The notes beneath the pieces are model-generated. The model was not told the origin of the DNA, did not search any database, and worked only from the letters and a program-made list of their open reading frames with translations. Shown here piece after piece: positions 19,601 through 28,468 of a DNA stretch of 64,000 bases. Source of the stretch: Jannaschia formosa. Lineage in GTDB: Bacteria > Pseudomonadota > Alphaproteobacteria > Rhodobacterales > Rhodobacteraceae. Position numbers and translations under genes: made by a program. The DNA lies in assembly GCF_003340555.1 (NCBI RefSeq), contig NZ_QPLJ01000008.1:108651-172650 (forward strand), in the 5' to 3' direction. Each line of letters starts with the position of its first letter. Within the stretch, counting starts at the first letter, position 1.

Positions 19601-20731
19601 ATGGCGAAACGAGCGATCTTCGAGGAGGTGGGCGAAGCCCGGCGTCCGGAGGCGAAGGGCGGCGCGATCGACGCGGCGCGCCGCGGGTCGCGGGGGGCGG
19701 CGCGCGTCTGGCTGATCCTGCTCTTCGTGCTGGTCGTGGCGATGATCGCGGTCGGCGGGCTGACCCGGCTGACCGACAGCGGCCTGTCCATCACGGAATG
19801 GCGCCCCGTCACTGGCGCGCTGCCGCCCCTCACGACGGAGGCGTGGCAGGCGGAATTCGACCTCTACCGGGCGATCCCGGAATACCAGTTGCAGAACCGC
19901 GGCATGACCCTGTCGGAATTCCAGGTGATCTACTGGTGGGAATGGGGCCATCGGCAGTTGGGCCGCGTCATCGGGCTCGTCTGGCTGCTCGGCTTCGCCT
20001 GGCTGCTGCTGTCGCGGAAGATGCCGGTCGGCTGGACCGGCCGCTTCGCTGCGCTGGGTGTGCTGGGCGGGCTGCAGGGGGCGATCGGCTGGTGGATGGT
20101 GTCCTCGGGCCTGACGGGGACGATGCTCGACGTCGCCTCCTACCGGCTGGCGACGCATCTGGGGCTGGCCTTCGTCATCCTGGCGCTGATCGCCTGGTTC
20201 GTGCTGTCGATGTCGCGCCCCGAGGCGGCGCTGCTGCAGGCGCGGCGGGACCGGAACGCGACGCTGATGACGCTGGGCTCCGTCGTGATCGGGCTGACCT
20301 TCCTGCAGATCGTGATCGGCGCGCTGGTCGCGGGGATCGACGCGGGGCGCAACTATATCGACTGGCCGTTGATGGCGGGCGGGCTGACCCCGCCGGGCAT
20401 GTGGGAGATCACGCCCTGGTGGCGCAACCTGTTCGAGAACGATGGCACCGTGCAGTTCTTCCACCGGCTGACGGGCTACGTCCTGTTCGTCGTCATCGCC
20501 GCCGTCTGGTGGCGCGCGCGCCGGTCCAGCTATGCCGCGACGCGCGGCGCCTTCGCCGCCGTGCTGGCGATGGCGGTGCTGCAGATGGTGCTGGGGATCG
20601 TCACGGTCATGAACTCCTCGCCCTGGCATCTGGCGATCCTGCACCAGTTCGGGGCGGTGGTGCTGATCTGCCTTGCGGTCCGGGCGCGGCACCGGTCCAA
20701 GTACCCGCTGGCCCAATCTGTAAGGGGATAG
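19601..20731 (+). CDS. ctaA: CtaA, heme A synthase
   Basis: Oxidises the C8 methyl of heme O to give heme A for aa3-type cytochrome oxidase. The 376-residue type 2 (alphaproteobacterial) protein has about eight membrane helices. Heme-ligand regions are visible in RLTDSGLSITEWRPVTG, EWGHRQLGR, THLGLAF, FFHRLTGY and LHQFGAVVL. It starts 22 bp after repeat copy A; its stop is two bases before the M32 peptidase start. Confidence 0.95.
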   Translation: MAKRAIFEEVGEARRPEAKGGAIDAARRGSRGAARVWLILLFVLVVAMIAVGGLTRLTDSGLSITEWRPVTGALPPLTTEAWQAEFDLYRAIPEYQLQNRGMTLSEFQVIYWWEWGHRQLGRVIGLVWLLGFAWLLLSRKMPVGWTGRFAALGVLGGLQGAIGWWMVSSGLTGTMLDVASYRLATHLGLAFVILALIAWFVLSMSRPEAALLQARRDRNATLMTLGSVVIGLTFLQIVIGALVAGIDAGRNYIDWPLMAGGLTPPGMWEITPWWRNLFENDGTVQFFHRLTGYVLFVVIAAVWWRARRSSYAATRGAFAAVLAMAVLQMVLGIVTVMNSSPWHLAILHQFGAVVLICLAVRARHRSKYPLAQSVRG

Positions 20732-20733
20732 GA

Positions 20734-22200
20734 ATGGCAGCCTATGACGATCTGATGGCGTTCCAGCGCGTGACCGAAGCGCTGGCGCAGGTCTCGGGCC
20801 GCACCGGCTGGGACCAGGAGACGGTCATGCCCCCCGGTGCCGCCCCGCAGCGCGCCGAGGAGATGGCCGCGCTGGAGGAGGTGCTGCACGCCCGCCGCAC
20901 CGACCCGCGGCTGGGCGACTGGCTGGACGAGGCCCATGCGCCCGACGATGTCGCCGACGCCAACCTGCGCGAGATGCGCCGCAGCTACGAGCGCAACCTG
21001 AAGGTGCCCGCGCGGCTCGCGGCGGAGCTGGCGCGCGTGACCTCGCTGGCGCAGGGCCAATGGGCCCGTGCGCGCGCGGACCAGGACGCGGACGCCTTCC
21101 GCCCCGTGCTGGCCGAGGTCGTGCGTCTGCGCCGGGAGGAGGCCGCGCATCTGGCCGAGGGGGGCGACCCCTACGACGCGCTGATGCAGGATTACGAGCC
21201 AGGCGGGTCGTCGGCGGCGATGGCCGGGATGTTCGCCGCGATGCGGCCCCGGCTGGTGGCGCTGCGCGAGGCCGCGCTGGCGGGGCCCGCGGCGCCGGTG
21301 CTGTCGGGGCATTTTCCGAAAGCGGAGCAGCTCGCGCTCGCCCGTGAGATCGCGGAGCGCTTCGGCTACGACTTCGGGCGCGGGCGGCTGGACCTGGCCG
21401 TGCACCCGTTCTCCTCGGGATCGGGGCTCGACGTGCGGATCACGACGCGGGTGGACGAGAGCGATCCGTTCAACTGCCTCTATTCGACGATCCACGAAGT
21501 CGGGCATGCGGCTTACGAGCAGAACGTCTCGCCGGACTACCTGCTGACGCCCATCGGCAACGGCGTCTCGATGGGCGTCCACGAGAGCCAGTCGCGCAGC
21601 TTCGAGAACCAGATGGGCCGGTCGGAGCCGTTCTGCGGCTGGCTCTACGGGCGCATGCGGGACGTGTTCGGCGAGATCGGCGTCGACTCGGAGCGGGCCT
21701 TCTACCGCGCCGTCAACGCCGTGCGCTCCGGCTATATCCGGACCGAGGCGGACGAGCTCCATTACAACCTCCACATCATGCTGCGCTTCGACCTGGAGCG
21801 GGCGCTGATCCGGGGCGAGTTGGAGGTGGATGAGCTGGAGGCCGCCTGGAACGCGCGCTTCGCGGCGGATTTCGGCGTGCCGGTGGACAGGCCGTCCAAC
21901 GGGTTCATGCAGGACGTGCACTGGTCTGTCGGGCTGTTCGGCTATTTCCCGACCTATTCGCTGGGCAATCTCTATGCCGGCTGCCTGATGGCGGCGGCGC
22001 GGGCGGAGCTTCCGGGGCTGGACGACGCCTTGGCGCAGGGCGACCCGTCGCCCGCGACAGGCTGGATGCGCGACCGGTTGCAGGTGCACGGCGCGCTGCG
22101 CCCGCCGCAGGAGACGATCCGCCACGCGACCGGCGAGGCGCCGTCGGCCGCGCCGTTGCTCGACTACCTGGAGCGGAAGTTCACCGACCTCGCGGCGTAA
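20734..22200 (+). CDS. M32 family metallocarboxypeptidase
   Basis: A 488-residue thermostable-carboxypeptidase-1 (M32) enzyme that removes C-terminal residues from peptides in the cytoplasm. The zinc motif HEVGH is in STIHEVGHAAYEQN, with the downstream GVHESQSRSFENQMGRS supplying the Glu ligand, and HPFSSG, DVRITTR and IRTEADELHYNLHIMLRFDLE are family hallmarks. AGGGGAT precedes the ATG at 20734. The large upstream in-frame extension is a shadow of ctaA. Confidence 0.94.
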   Translation: MAAYDDLMAFQRVTEALAQVSGRTGWDQETVMPPGAAPQRAEEMAALEEVLHARRTDPRLGDWLDEAHAPDDVADANLREMRRSYERNLKVPARLAAELARVTSLAQGQWARARADQDADAFRPVLAEVVRLRREEAAHLAEGGDPYDALMQDYEPGGSSAAMAGMFAAMRPRLVALREAALAGPAAPVLSGHFPKAEQLALAREIAERFGYDFGRGRLDLAVHPFSSGSGLDVRITTRVDESDPFNCLYSTIHEVGHAAYEQNVSPDYLLTPIGNGVSMGVHESQSRSFENQMGRSEPFCGWLYGRMRDVFGEIGVDSERAFYRAVNAVRSGYIRTEADELHYNLHIMLRFDLERALIRGELEVDELEAAWNARFAADFGVPVDRPSNGFMQDVHWSVGLFGYFPTYSLGNLYAGCLMAAARAELPGLDDALAQGDPSPATGWMRDRLQVHGALRPPQETIRHATGEAPSAAPLLDYLERKFTDLAA

Positions 22201-22219
22201 CCTCGCGGTGTAGCCCGCC

Positions 22220-23107
22220 TCAGGCGGCGATGGGGCGGTCGTGGGCGCCGTAATAGAGGCCCACGACATGCTCCGCTTCCGCGAAGAACAGCCAGCGCTG
22301 CGTCAGCACGCCGGCGAGATAGGACAGCACGGCGATCACGGCCGTCAGGTGGCTCATGGGCAGCAGCACCAGGATCAGGGGCAGTCCGACCATCAGCGCC
22401 AGGGCCACGACGCGCAGCTTCAGGGCGTGCTTGCGGCCGATCTGGAACACCATCTCGCGCGTCAGGTAGTTGCCGCCGGTATGGGGCTTCTCCCAGAGCG
22501 AGACATGGCCGTTGAGCCCGGTCGCGGTGCGGGTCGTCGACCCGACCTCGCCGAAGCGCCTGTCTCCGGCGAGCCAGTGCCAGACCGTCGCCGCCCCGGC
22601 GAGGACCAGCAGGATGCCTGCGGCGGCCAAATTGGCCGAGAGCAGCGCACCGCCGGCGAGCGCCGTGGTGAGGAACATCACCGGCGTCGCCGGCAGCTGG
22701 TTCCAGCGCGGCACCGTCCGAAGCTGGGCGTAGATCATCGAGGTCGTCAGCACGGTGAAGAGCGACAACGCCGCGCCGATCCAGCCCAGCGGCGGGACCG
22801 TGATGGCGAAGAAGACCTGAAGGAAGGCGTAGACCCCCATCGCCAGCAGCGCCAGCACCGCCGCCCAGCCCTCGCGCGAGAGCCAGGAGCTGCGCCACTG
22901 GCTGTAGGATTTCCATGCGTTCTTCGGGTTCTTCAGGTGGAACACCGCCGAGAGCAGACCGCCCACCGCCAGCGCGAAGCCGATGAAGTAGAAGCCGAAG
23001 GCGACCCAGCCGGTCACGACCGGCAGGCCGAGCCCCAGGAAGACCAGCAGGCCGAAGCCCGCGCCCGACAGGGTCGAGAAGATGATGACGGAAGGGGCGG
23101 GATGCAT
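22220..23107 (-). CDS. soeC: SoeC-like membrane anchor of sulfite dehydrogenase (DmsC family)
   Basis: A 295-residue integral membrane protein with about eight helices, of the DmsC/NrfD-type anchor group that passes electrons between the FeS subunit and the quinone pool. The segment FHLKNPKNAWKSYSQWRSSWLSREGW is typical of DmsC-like anchors. It overlaps the FeS subunit gene by one base and is last in the pta-soeABC order. SoeC rather than DmsC is preferred because the partner catalytic subunit lacks a Tat signal and the neighbours are taurine genes. Confidence 0.85.
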   Translation of the reverse strand: MHPAPSVIIFSTLSGAGFGLLVFLGLGLPVVTGWVAFGFYFIGFALAVGGLLSAVFHLKNPKNAWKSYSQWRSSWLSREGWAAVLALLAMGVYAFLQVFFAITVPPLGWIGAALSLFTVLTTSMIYAQLRTVPRWNQLPATPVMFLTTALAGGALLSANLAAAGILLVLAGAATVWHWLAGDRRFGEVGSTTRTATGLNGHVSLWEKPHTGGNYLTREMVFQIGRKHALKLRVVALALMVGLPLILVLLPMSHLTAVIAVLSYLAGVLTQRWLFFAEAEHVVGLYYGAHDRPIAA

Positions 23108-23892
23108 CAGATCTTCTCCAGCGCGCGGTCGACCCAGGCCAGAAGGCCCTTGGGTTCTTCGGCGACGGGGGCGAGGAAGGGGGCGAGGATGTCCTCGTCC
23201 CCGGTCAGCTCGGGCGCCTGGATCGCGTCCTTGGGGCGGGGCGGCAGGTACTTGTTGACGGGCCGGGTGCCCTGCTCGGGCATCAGGTCCATGCCGCCGC
23301 GCGCCGCCACCAGTTTCGAGACATGGCTGTCGGGGTCCGCCAGGTCCCCGAAATGCCGCGCCCCGGTCGGGCAGGTCCGCACGCAGGCGGGCTGGCGGTC
23401 CACCTCGGGCAGGGTCTCGTTGTAGATGCGGTCGACGCAGAGCGTGCATTTCTTCATCACGCCCGCTGCCTCGTCGACCTCGCGCGCGCCGTAGGGGCAG
23501 GCCCAGGCGCAGAGGCCGCAGCCCATGCAGGCATCCTCGTTCACCAGCACGATGCCGTCCTCGGCGCGCTTGTAGCTGGCGCCCGTCGGGCAGACCGTGA
23601 CGCAGGGCGCGTCGTCGCAATGCAGGCAGGACTTCGGGAAGTGGATCGTCTGCGCAAGCCGCGGCGGCACATGGTCGGCGAGCTTGGGGTCGGGCTGGAC
23701 CTGGAACGCATGGATGCGGTTCAGGAACGTCCCCGAGGCGTCGCCATAGGCGTCCTGATCCGACAGCGGCACGCCGTAGTTCTGGGTGTTCCAGCCCTTG
23801 CAGGCCGTGACGCAGGCGTGACAGCCGACGCAGGTGTCGAGGTCGATGACGAGGCCCAGCTTCTTGTGGACCGTGGTGGGGAGGGAGGTCAT
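23107..23892 (-). CDS. soeB: SoeB-like four-cluster ferredoxin subunit
   Basis: A 261-residue electron-transfer subunit with four Cys clusters: Cys21/24/27/31, Cys89/92/97/101, Cys122/125/128/132 and Cys149/152/170/174, the DmsB/PhsB/SoeB pattern binding four [4Fe-4S] centres. There is no signal peptide. The ATG at 23892 gives MTSLPTTVHKKLGLVID; the upstream in-frame extension overlaps a hairpin repeat. It accepts electrons from the molybdenum subunit and passes them to the anchor encoded immediately downstream. Confidence 0.9.
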   Translation of the reverse strand: MTSLPTTVHKKLGLVIDLDTCVGCHACVTACKGWNTQNYGVPLSDQDAYGDASGTFLNRIHAFQVQPDPKLADHVPPRLAQTIHFPKSCLHCDDAPCVTVCPTGASYKRAEDGIVLVNEDACMGCGLCAWACPYGAREVDEAAGVMKKCTLCVDRIYNETLPEVDRQPACVRTCPTGARHFGDLADPDSHVSKLVAARGGMDLMPEQGTRPVNKYLPPRPKDAIQAPELTGDEDILAPFLAPVAEEPKGLLAWVDRALEKI

Positions 23893-23933
23893 GTCGTCGG
23901 TCCTCGCTTGCTGGTAGCGCCGGGGGCCTTCCC

Positions 23934-24003
23934 GTCGCCGGTGGTTCCCGACCCGATGGCACACCACCGGCGACCCTCCGCAGGATTACTGGCCACAGGA
24001 AGG
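23934..24003 (+). repeat. Dispersed hairpin-plus-tail repeat, copy B (intra-operon)
   Basis: A perfect 12-bp inverted repeat (GTCGCCGGTGGT at 23934-23945 and ACCACCGGCGAC at 23963-23974) is followed by CTCCGCAGGATTACT and the shared tail GGCCACAGGAAGG. It lies inside the minus-strand operon between soeA and soeB. Stem sequence differs from the other copies while the tail is kept. It could tune soeB expression relative to soeA. Confidence 0.65.
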
Positions 24004-24007
24004 AAGC

Positions 24008-26833
24008 TCATTTCACCTCCCAGGCGACCTGGTTCGGGCCCTTGCCGACCGGACTCTTCTGTTCCCCGACATCGGGCTTCGAGCGCAGGTCGGCGGGCGG
24101 CGCGACCTTCTCGATCGCGACCTTCAGGTCGAACCATGCGGCCTGTCCCGTGATCGGGTCGGAGTTCGACCAGCGCATCCCGTCCTTCTTCGGCGGCAGC
24201 AGCTCGTGGATGAGGTGGTTCAGCAGGAAGCCCTTGTTCACCTCGGGCGCGTTGTCGTGCAGCGCCCAGGCGCCCTTGCGCTTGCCGATGGCGTTCCAGG
24301 TCCAGACCGTGTTCTCGTTGAGCGCGGGCATGTGCGCGACCGGGACCGTGATCTCTCCGTGCGGGGAGGTCACGCGGGCCCAGTCGCCCTCTGCGAAACC
24401 ATGCGCTTCCCACAGCTTCGTCGGGACGTAGAGCGGGTTGCGCCCGTGGATCTGGCGCAGCCAGGCGTTCTGCGTGCCCCAGCTGTGATACATCGCCATC
24501 GGGCGCTGGGTCAGCGCGGTGATCGTGAACCTGCCTTCGCCGCCATGCGCCGAGCTCGGGTCCCACCAGATCGGCAGCGGGTCCATCGTGGCCTTCATCC
24601 GCTCGCGCAGGTGATCCGGCGGCTGGCGGTCGCCATGCCCCTCGGCGGCCAGCTGGAAGCGGCGCAACGGCTCGCACCAGAGGGTGAAGATGTAGGGCGA
24701 GGCCTTGTCGAAGAGGCCGATCTCGACGGCCCAGTCCTGATAGGCCCGGTTCCACGGCTTGTAGAACTGCGCGTCCTCGGGGATGTGGGCGACGCAGAAC
24801 CCGCCGTTCTCGATATAGGCGTCCAGCTGGTTGGGGTTCGGCGCCCCGCGGCCCGTCTGGCTGCCGTTGCCGCGCCAGCCCATCAGCGGGCCGACTCCGG
24901 GCCGCCGCTCGTGGTTGACCATGTAGTCGGCATAGTCCCTGAACTTCGGCGAGCCGTCGTCCTTCACGAAGCCCGGCAGGCCCAGCTTCGCGCCGAGCTG
25001 GATCAGCGCCGTCTGGAACCCGCGCACGTCGCGGTCGGGCTCCACCACCGGCCAGCGGATCGCGTCGGCGGCGGCCTCCGCCTCGCAGATCGGCCGATCG
25101 AGCATCGAGATGCAGTCGTGCCGTTCCAGATAGGTGGTGTCGGGCAGGATCAGGTCGGCATAGGCCACCATCTCCGACGAATAGGCGTCGGAATAGATGA
25201 TGTGCGGTATGACGTAGGAGCCGTCCTCCTTCCGGTCCGACAGCATCTTCATCGTGCCCGACGTGTTCATCGACGAGTTCCACGCCATGTTCGCCATGTA
25301 GAAGAACAGCGTGTCGATCTCGTAGGGATCGCCGGCATGGGCGTTCGAGATGACCATGTGCATCATCCCGTGGGCCGACATCGGGTTTTCCCAGGTATAG
25401 GCCTTGTCGATCCGCGCGGCGGAGCCGTCCTCCTTCAGACAGAGGTCGGCGGGCCCGTGGACGAAGCCCAGATGCGGCCCGTCGAGGGGCGCGCCGGGCG
25501 TCACCTTGCAATGCGGCTTCGGGTGGATCGTCGCGGGCTTGGGGTAGGGCGGCTTGAAGCGGAAGCCGCCGGGCGTCTCGACCGAGCCGATCAGGATCTG
25601 CAGCATGTGCAGCGCCCGGCAGGTCTGGAAGCCGTTGGCATGGGCCGAGATGCCGCGCATCGCGTGGAAGCTGACCGGGCGGCCCTTCATGGTCTTGTGG
25701 GTGCGTCCGCGGAAGTCGGTCCATTCCCGGTCGAGCACTATCTCTTCCTCGAAGGCCACGCGGGCGATCTCGGCGGCCAGCGCGCGAATGCGCCGCGCGG
25801 GGATGCCGACCCGCTCGGCCACCGCCTCGGGGGCGTAGTCGGCGCTGAGGTATTTCTCGACCATATGGGCGAAGACGGTGCGATGGGTGACGCCGTCCTG
25901 CTCCCAGGTCGCGGTCAGCGAGGGCTCGACCCCTTCCGCATCATAGCAGCGAGGCCTGTTCTCGGCCCGGCACCAGACCAGCGCATGGCCGTCGTCGTCC
26001 TTCAGCGGCAGGCCGTGGCCGGCGCCGGGGCGCGCGTCGATCAGGACGGGCGCGTCGGTGAACTGCGACAGGTAGTCGAGATCGACCTTGCCCGCCTTCA
26101 GCAGGCAGTGGACGAGGCTCAGGATCAGCAGCCCGTCGGTGCCCGGCGTCACGCCGAACCAGTCGTCCGCCACGGCGTTGTAGCCGGATCTGACCGGGTT
26201 CACCCCGACGACGCGCCCGCCGAGCGCCTTCATCTTGCCGATACCCATCTTGATCGGGTTCGAATCGTGGTCCTCGGCCACGCCGAAGAGGATGAAGAGC
26301 TTCGTCCGCTCCCAGTCCGGCTGGCCGAACTCCCAGAAGGCGCCGCCCATCGTGTAGATGCCGCCGGCCGCCATGTTGACCGAGCAGAAGCCGCCATGCG
26401 CCGCGTAGTTGGGCGTGCCGAAGGCCTGCGCCCACCAGGAGCTGAAGCTCTGCGACTGGTCGCGGCCGGTGAAGAAGGCGAGCTTCGAGGGGTCGGTCCT
26501 GCGGATCGGCTCCAGCCAGGACGCGGCGATGTCGTAGGCTTCATCCCAGGAGATCTCCTCGAACTCGCCCGACCCGCGGGGGCCCGTGCGCTTCATCGGC
26601 GCGCGCAGGCGAGAGGGCGCGTTGTGCTGCATGATCCCCGCCGAGCCCTTGGCGCAGAGCACGCCACGGTTCACGGGATGGTCCCGGTTGCCCTCGATAT
26701 AGGCGACCTTGTCGCCTTGGTCGGTATGCTTGACATGTACGTCGATACCGCAGCGGCAGGCGCACATGTAGCAGGTGGTCTTGCGGATCTCGTCCCCCAC
26801 CTTCGGGGAGAGGTTCAGCTTGGGCTGGTTCAT
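24008..26833 (-). CDS. soeA: SoeA-like molybdopterin sulfite dehydrogenase catalytic subunit
   Basis: A 941-residue molybdopterin-guanine-dinucleotide oxidoreductase of the DMSO reductase superfamily. Cys21-X2-Cys24-X3-Cys28-X31-Cys60 binds the proximal [4Fe-4S] cluster. The N-terminus (MNQPKLNLSPKVGDEIRK) has no twin-arginine signal, so the enzyme stays in the cytoplasm, as known for SoeABC and unlike DmsA or PhsA. It overlaps pta by three bases (ATGA) and sits by xsc, so it most likely oxidises the sulfite released by Xsc to sulfate. Thiosulfate/polysulfide or DMSO reductase would be alternatives on sequence alone. Confidence 0.87.
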   Translation of the reverse strand: MNQPKLNLSPKVGDEIRKTTCYMCACRCGIDVHVKHTDQGDKVAYIEGNRDHPVNRGVLCAKGSAGIMQHNAPSRLRAPMKRTGPRGSGEFEEISWDEAYDIAASWLEPIRRTDPSKLAFFTGRDQSQSFSSWWAQAFGTPNYAAHGGFCSVNMAAGGIYTMGGAFWEFGQPDWERTKLFILFGVAEDHDSNPIKMGIGKMKALGGRVVGVNPVRSGYNAVADDWFGVTPGTDGLLILSLVHCLLKAGKVDLDYLSQFTDAPVLIDARPGAGHGLPLKDDDGHALVWCRAENRPRCYDAEGVEPSLTATWEQDGVTHRTVFAHMVEKYLSADYAPEAVAERVGIPARRIRALAAEIARVAFEEEIVLDREWTDFRGRTHKTMKGRPVSFHAMRGISAHANGFQTCRALHMLQILIGSVETPGGFRFKPPYPKPATIHPKPHCKVTPGAPLDGPHLGFVHGPADLCLKEDGSAARIDKAYTWENPMSAHGMMHMVISNAHAGDPYEIDTLFFYMANMAWNSSMNTSGTMKMLSDRKEDGSYVIPHIIYSDAYSSEMVAYADLILPDTTYLERHDCISMLDRPICEAEAAADAIRWPVVEPDRDVRGFQTALIQLGAKLGLPGFVKDDGSPKFRDYADYMVNHERRPGVGPLMGWRGNGSQTGRGAPNPNQLDAYIENGGFCVAHIPEDAQFYKPWNRAYQDWAVEIGLFDKASPYIFTLWCEPLRRFQLAAEGHGDRQPPDHLRERMKATMDPLPIWWDPSSAHGGEGRFTITALTQRPMAMYHSWGTQNAWLRQIHGRNPLYVPTKLWEAHGFAEGDWARVTSPHGEITVPVAHMPALNENTVWTWNAIGKRKGAWALHDNAPEVNKGFLLNHLIHELLPPKKDGMRWSNSDPITGQAAWFDLKVAIEKVAPPADLRSKPDVGEQKSPVGKGPNQVAWEVK

Positions 26834-27825
26834 GTCGTCTCCCCCGGGATGGCTTTGCGCGCGTCGATCTGCGCGGACGTGACCGCGATCATGTCCAGGA
26901 TATCGTCGGCCGTGCACCCACGGCTCAGGTCGTTGGCTGGCCTGGCGAGGCCCTGGAGCACGGGGCCGATGGCCGTCGCGCCGCCGATGCGTTGGGCGAT
27001 CTTGTAGCCGATATTGCCCGCGTCGAGATCGGGGAAGATCAGGACGTTCGCCTGACCCGCCACTTCGCTGCCCGGTGCTTTCTTCTGGCCGACACCGGCG
27101 TCGAAGGCGGCGTCGAACTGAAGCTCCCCGTCGATGGGGAAATCGGCGTCCTTGCGAGCGATGTCAAGGGCTTCGGTGACGGCAGTGACCTTCTCGTGCC
27201 GGGCGCTGCCCTTCGTCGAGAAGCTGAGCATGGCGACCTTCGGCATCTCGCCCAGCAGCGCCGCGGCCGAGGCGGCGGCCTGGTGGGCGATGGCGGCCAG
27301 TTCCTTCGGCGACGGCGCGATGACGAGACCGCAATCGGAGAAGATCAGCCCCGCGCCGGGGCGGGTCGGGTGGCTGTCGGGCAGCACCATGAGGAAGAAG
27401 CTGGAGACGAGCGGCGCGCCCGGCGCCGTCCCGATCATCTGCAGCGCCGCGCGCACCGTGTCGGAGGTGGTGGCCACCGCGCCGCCGATCGTCCCGTCCG
27501 CCAGCCCCTCGCGCACCATCAGCGCAGCCCAGACCAGAGGGTCCGAGATGGCCTCCTCGGCCTGCTCCGCCGTGGGCGCCTTCTTCGCGCGCACGCGCAG
27601 ATAGGCGTCGCGCATCGCCTCCCGGCGGGGGCTGACCGCCGGGTCCTCGGAGGTCACGCCCTCGGGCATCGCCGTGCCTTCGGGGGCGAGCAGCGTGACC
27701 CGGGCCAGCCCTTCGGCGACGGCGCGGCCCGCCGCCTCCTGCACGCGCGGATCGGTGCCCTCGGGCAGGACGACGTGGTGGCAGGCGCCGCGGGCGCGGT
27801 CGCGCAGGGTGTCGAGGACGTTCAT
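26830..27825 (-). CDS. pta: Phosphate acetyltransferase
   Basis: Converts the acetyl phosphate made by Xsc to acetyl-CoA. The 331-residue single-domain PTA_PTB protein contains VVLPEGTDPRV, DGTIGGAVATTSDTVRAAL, SFFLMVLPDSHPTRPG, SFSTKGSARHEKV and ANVLIFPDLDAGNIGYKI near the C-terminus. It lacks the extra N-terminal domains of enteric Pta, as is usual for the version linked to sulfonate catabolism. It is first in the pta-soeA-soeB-soeC unit. Confidence 0.94.
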   Translation of the reverse strand: MNVLDTLRDRARGACHHVVLPEGTDPRVQEAAGRAVAEGLARVTLLAPEGTAMPEGVTSEDPAVSPRREAMRDAYLRVRAKKAPTAEQAEEAISDPLVWAALMVREGLADGTIGGAVATTSDTVRAALQMIGTAPGAPLVSSFFLMVLPDSHPTRPGAGLIFSDCGLVIAPSPKELAAIAHQAAASAAALLGEMPKVAMLSFSTKGSARHEKVTAVTEALDIARKDADFPIDGELQFDAAFDAGVGQKKAPGSEVAGQANVLIFPDLDAGNIGYKIAQRIGGATAIGPVLQGLARPANDLSRGCTADDILDMIAVTSAQIDARKAIPGETT

Positions 27826-27905
27826 GCCGGGATTTCCCCGCGCCGGATCGGGCCGCCCCGTGCTAGGCTGGCCATGTGGAAAGATATCGTTTCAGGAGAG
27901 AGTTG

Positions 27906-28415
27906 ATGAGCCGTTTTCTTGCCCTGGCCCTCGCGGCCCTCGCCGCCGCAGGGCCGAAGCCCGCCGCGGCCGACCATTACATGCAGACCGCCGACCCGCA
28001 GGTCGTCCAGGCCATCCAGGAGATCGTCTGGGCGCTGGGCCAGGGCTGCAACGCCGGGAACGCCGGCGCCTGCCAGGCGATCCCGATGGCGCAGCAGCAG
28101 GCCCACATGATGCTGAGCGCGGGCTACGACTGCCGCATGCAGAACGACCCGCAGGCCTGCCAGTTCTACCAGGCGAACCTTCAGCAGCTTCAGCAATCCT
28201 ACCAGCAGGTCGCCCAGGCGATGCAGACCGGCGCGCTGATGCAGCCGCAAGGCGGCATGGGCGGCGGTGGCGCCATGCCCGGCATGGGCTCGACCCACGA
28301 GGAGCGGATGCAGCAGATCCACAACTGGGGCCAGCAGCGCCTGGAATGGGGCCGCCAGAACCAGACGATCATGGACAACAGCCACCAGCGGTTCCTCGAG
28401 ACGCTTCGCCAGTAG
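27906..28415 (+). CDS. Small exported Gln/Met-rich protein of unknown function
   Basis: A 169-residue protein with a signal peptide (MSRFLALALAALAAAGPKPAAA, cleavage near residue 22) and a mature part rich in Gln, Met and Ala. It has four Cys in two close pairs (CNAGNAGAC and CRMQNDPQAC), suggesting periplasmic disulfides. A Gly/Met-rich linker (GGMGGGGAMPGMG) separates the front part from a C-terminal helix rich in Gln, Trp and Asn. AGGAGAG precedes the ATG at 27906; an in-frame ATG at 27876 would add ten residues. It is read against its neighbours pta and xsc. I do not recognise the family. Confidence 0.72.
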   Translation: MSRFLALALAALAAAGPKPAAADHYMQTADPQVVQAIQEIVWALGQGCNAGNAGACQAIPMAQQQAHMMLSAGYDCRMQNDPQACQFYQANLQQLQQSYQQVAQAMQTGALMQPQGGMGGGGAMPGMGSTHEERMQQIHNWGQQRLEWGRQNQTIMDNSHQRFLETLRQ

Positions 28416-28430
28416 AGCGGGGGCCGGTAG

Positions 28431-28452
28431 GACGGGGGCCGCGGCCCCCGTC
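28431..28452. terminator. Perfect 22-nt palindrome between convergent genes
   Basis: GACGGGGGCCG/CGGCCCCCGTC is fully self-complementary and lies in the 53-bp gap between the stop of the small exported protein gene and the stop of xsc. It is likely a shared transcription end; there is no long T run. Confidence 0.6.
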
Positions 28453-28468
28453 TGCGCCCTTGCGGCGG

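Noticed and set aside
17591-20716. 1041-codon minus-strand frame spanning several genes
   Set aside because: Only its last 202 codons (thiE-like) look like a protein; the rest is antisense to trmJ and ctaA and in the wrong frame for the DUF1761 gene.
22220-26833. DMSO reductase (dmsABC) assignment of the molybdoenzyme operon
   Set aside because: The catalytic subunit lacks a Tat signal and the genes overlap pta beside xsc, tpa and tauABC; SoeABC explains both facts better.
24206-27007. 933-codon plus-strand open frame opposite soeA
   Set aside because: Mirror frame of soeA with composition typical of antisense GC-rich frames; no start site or domain support.
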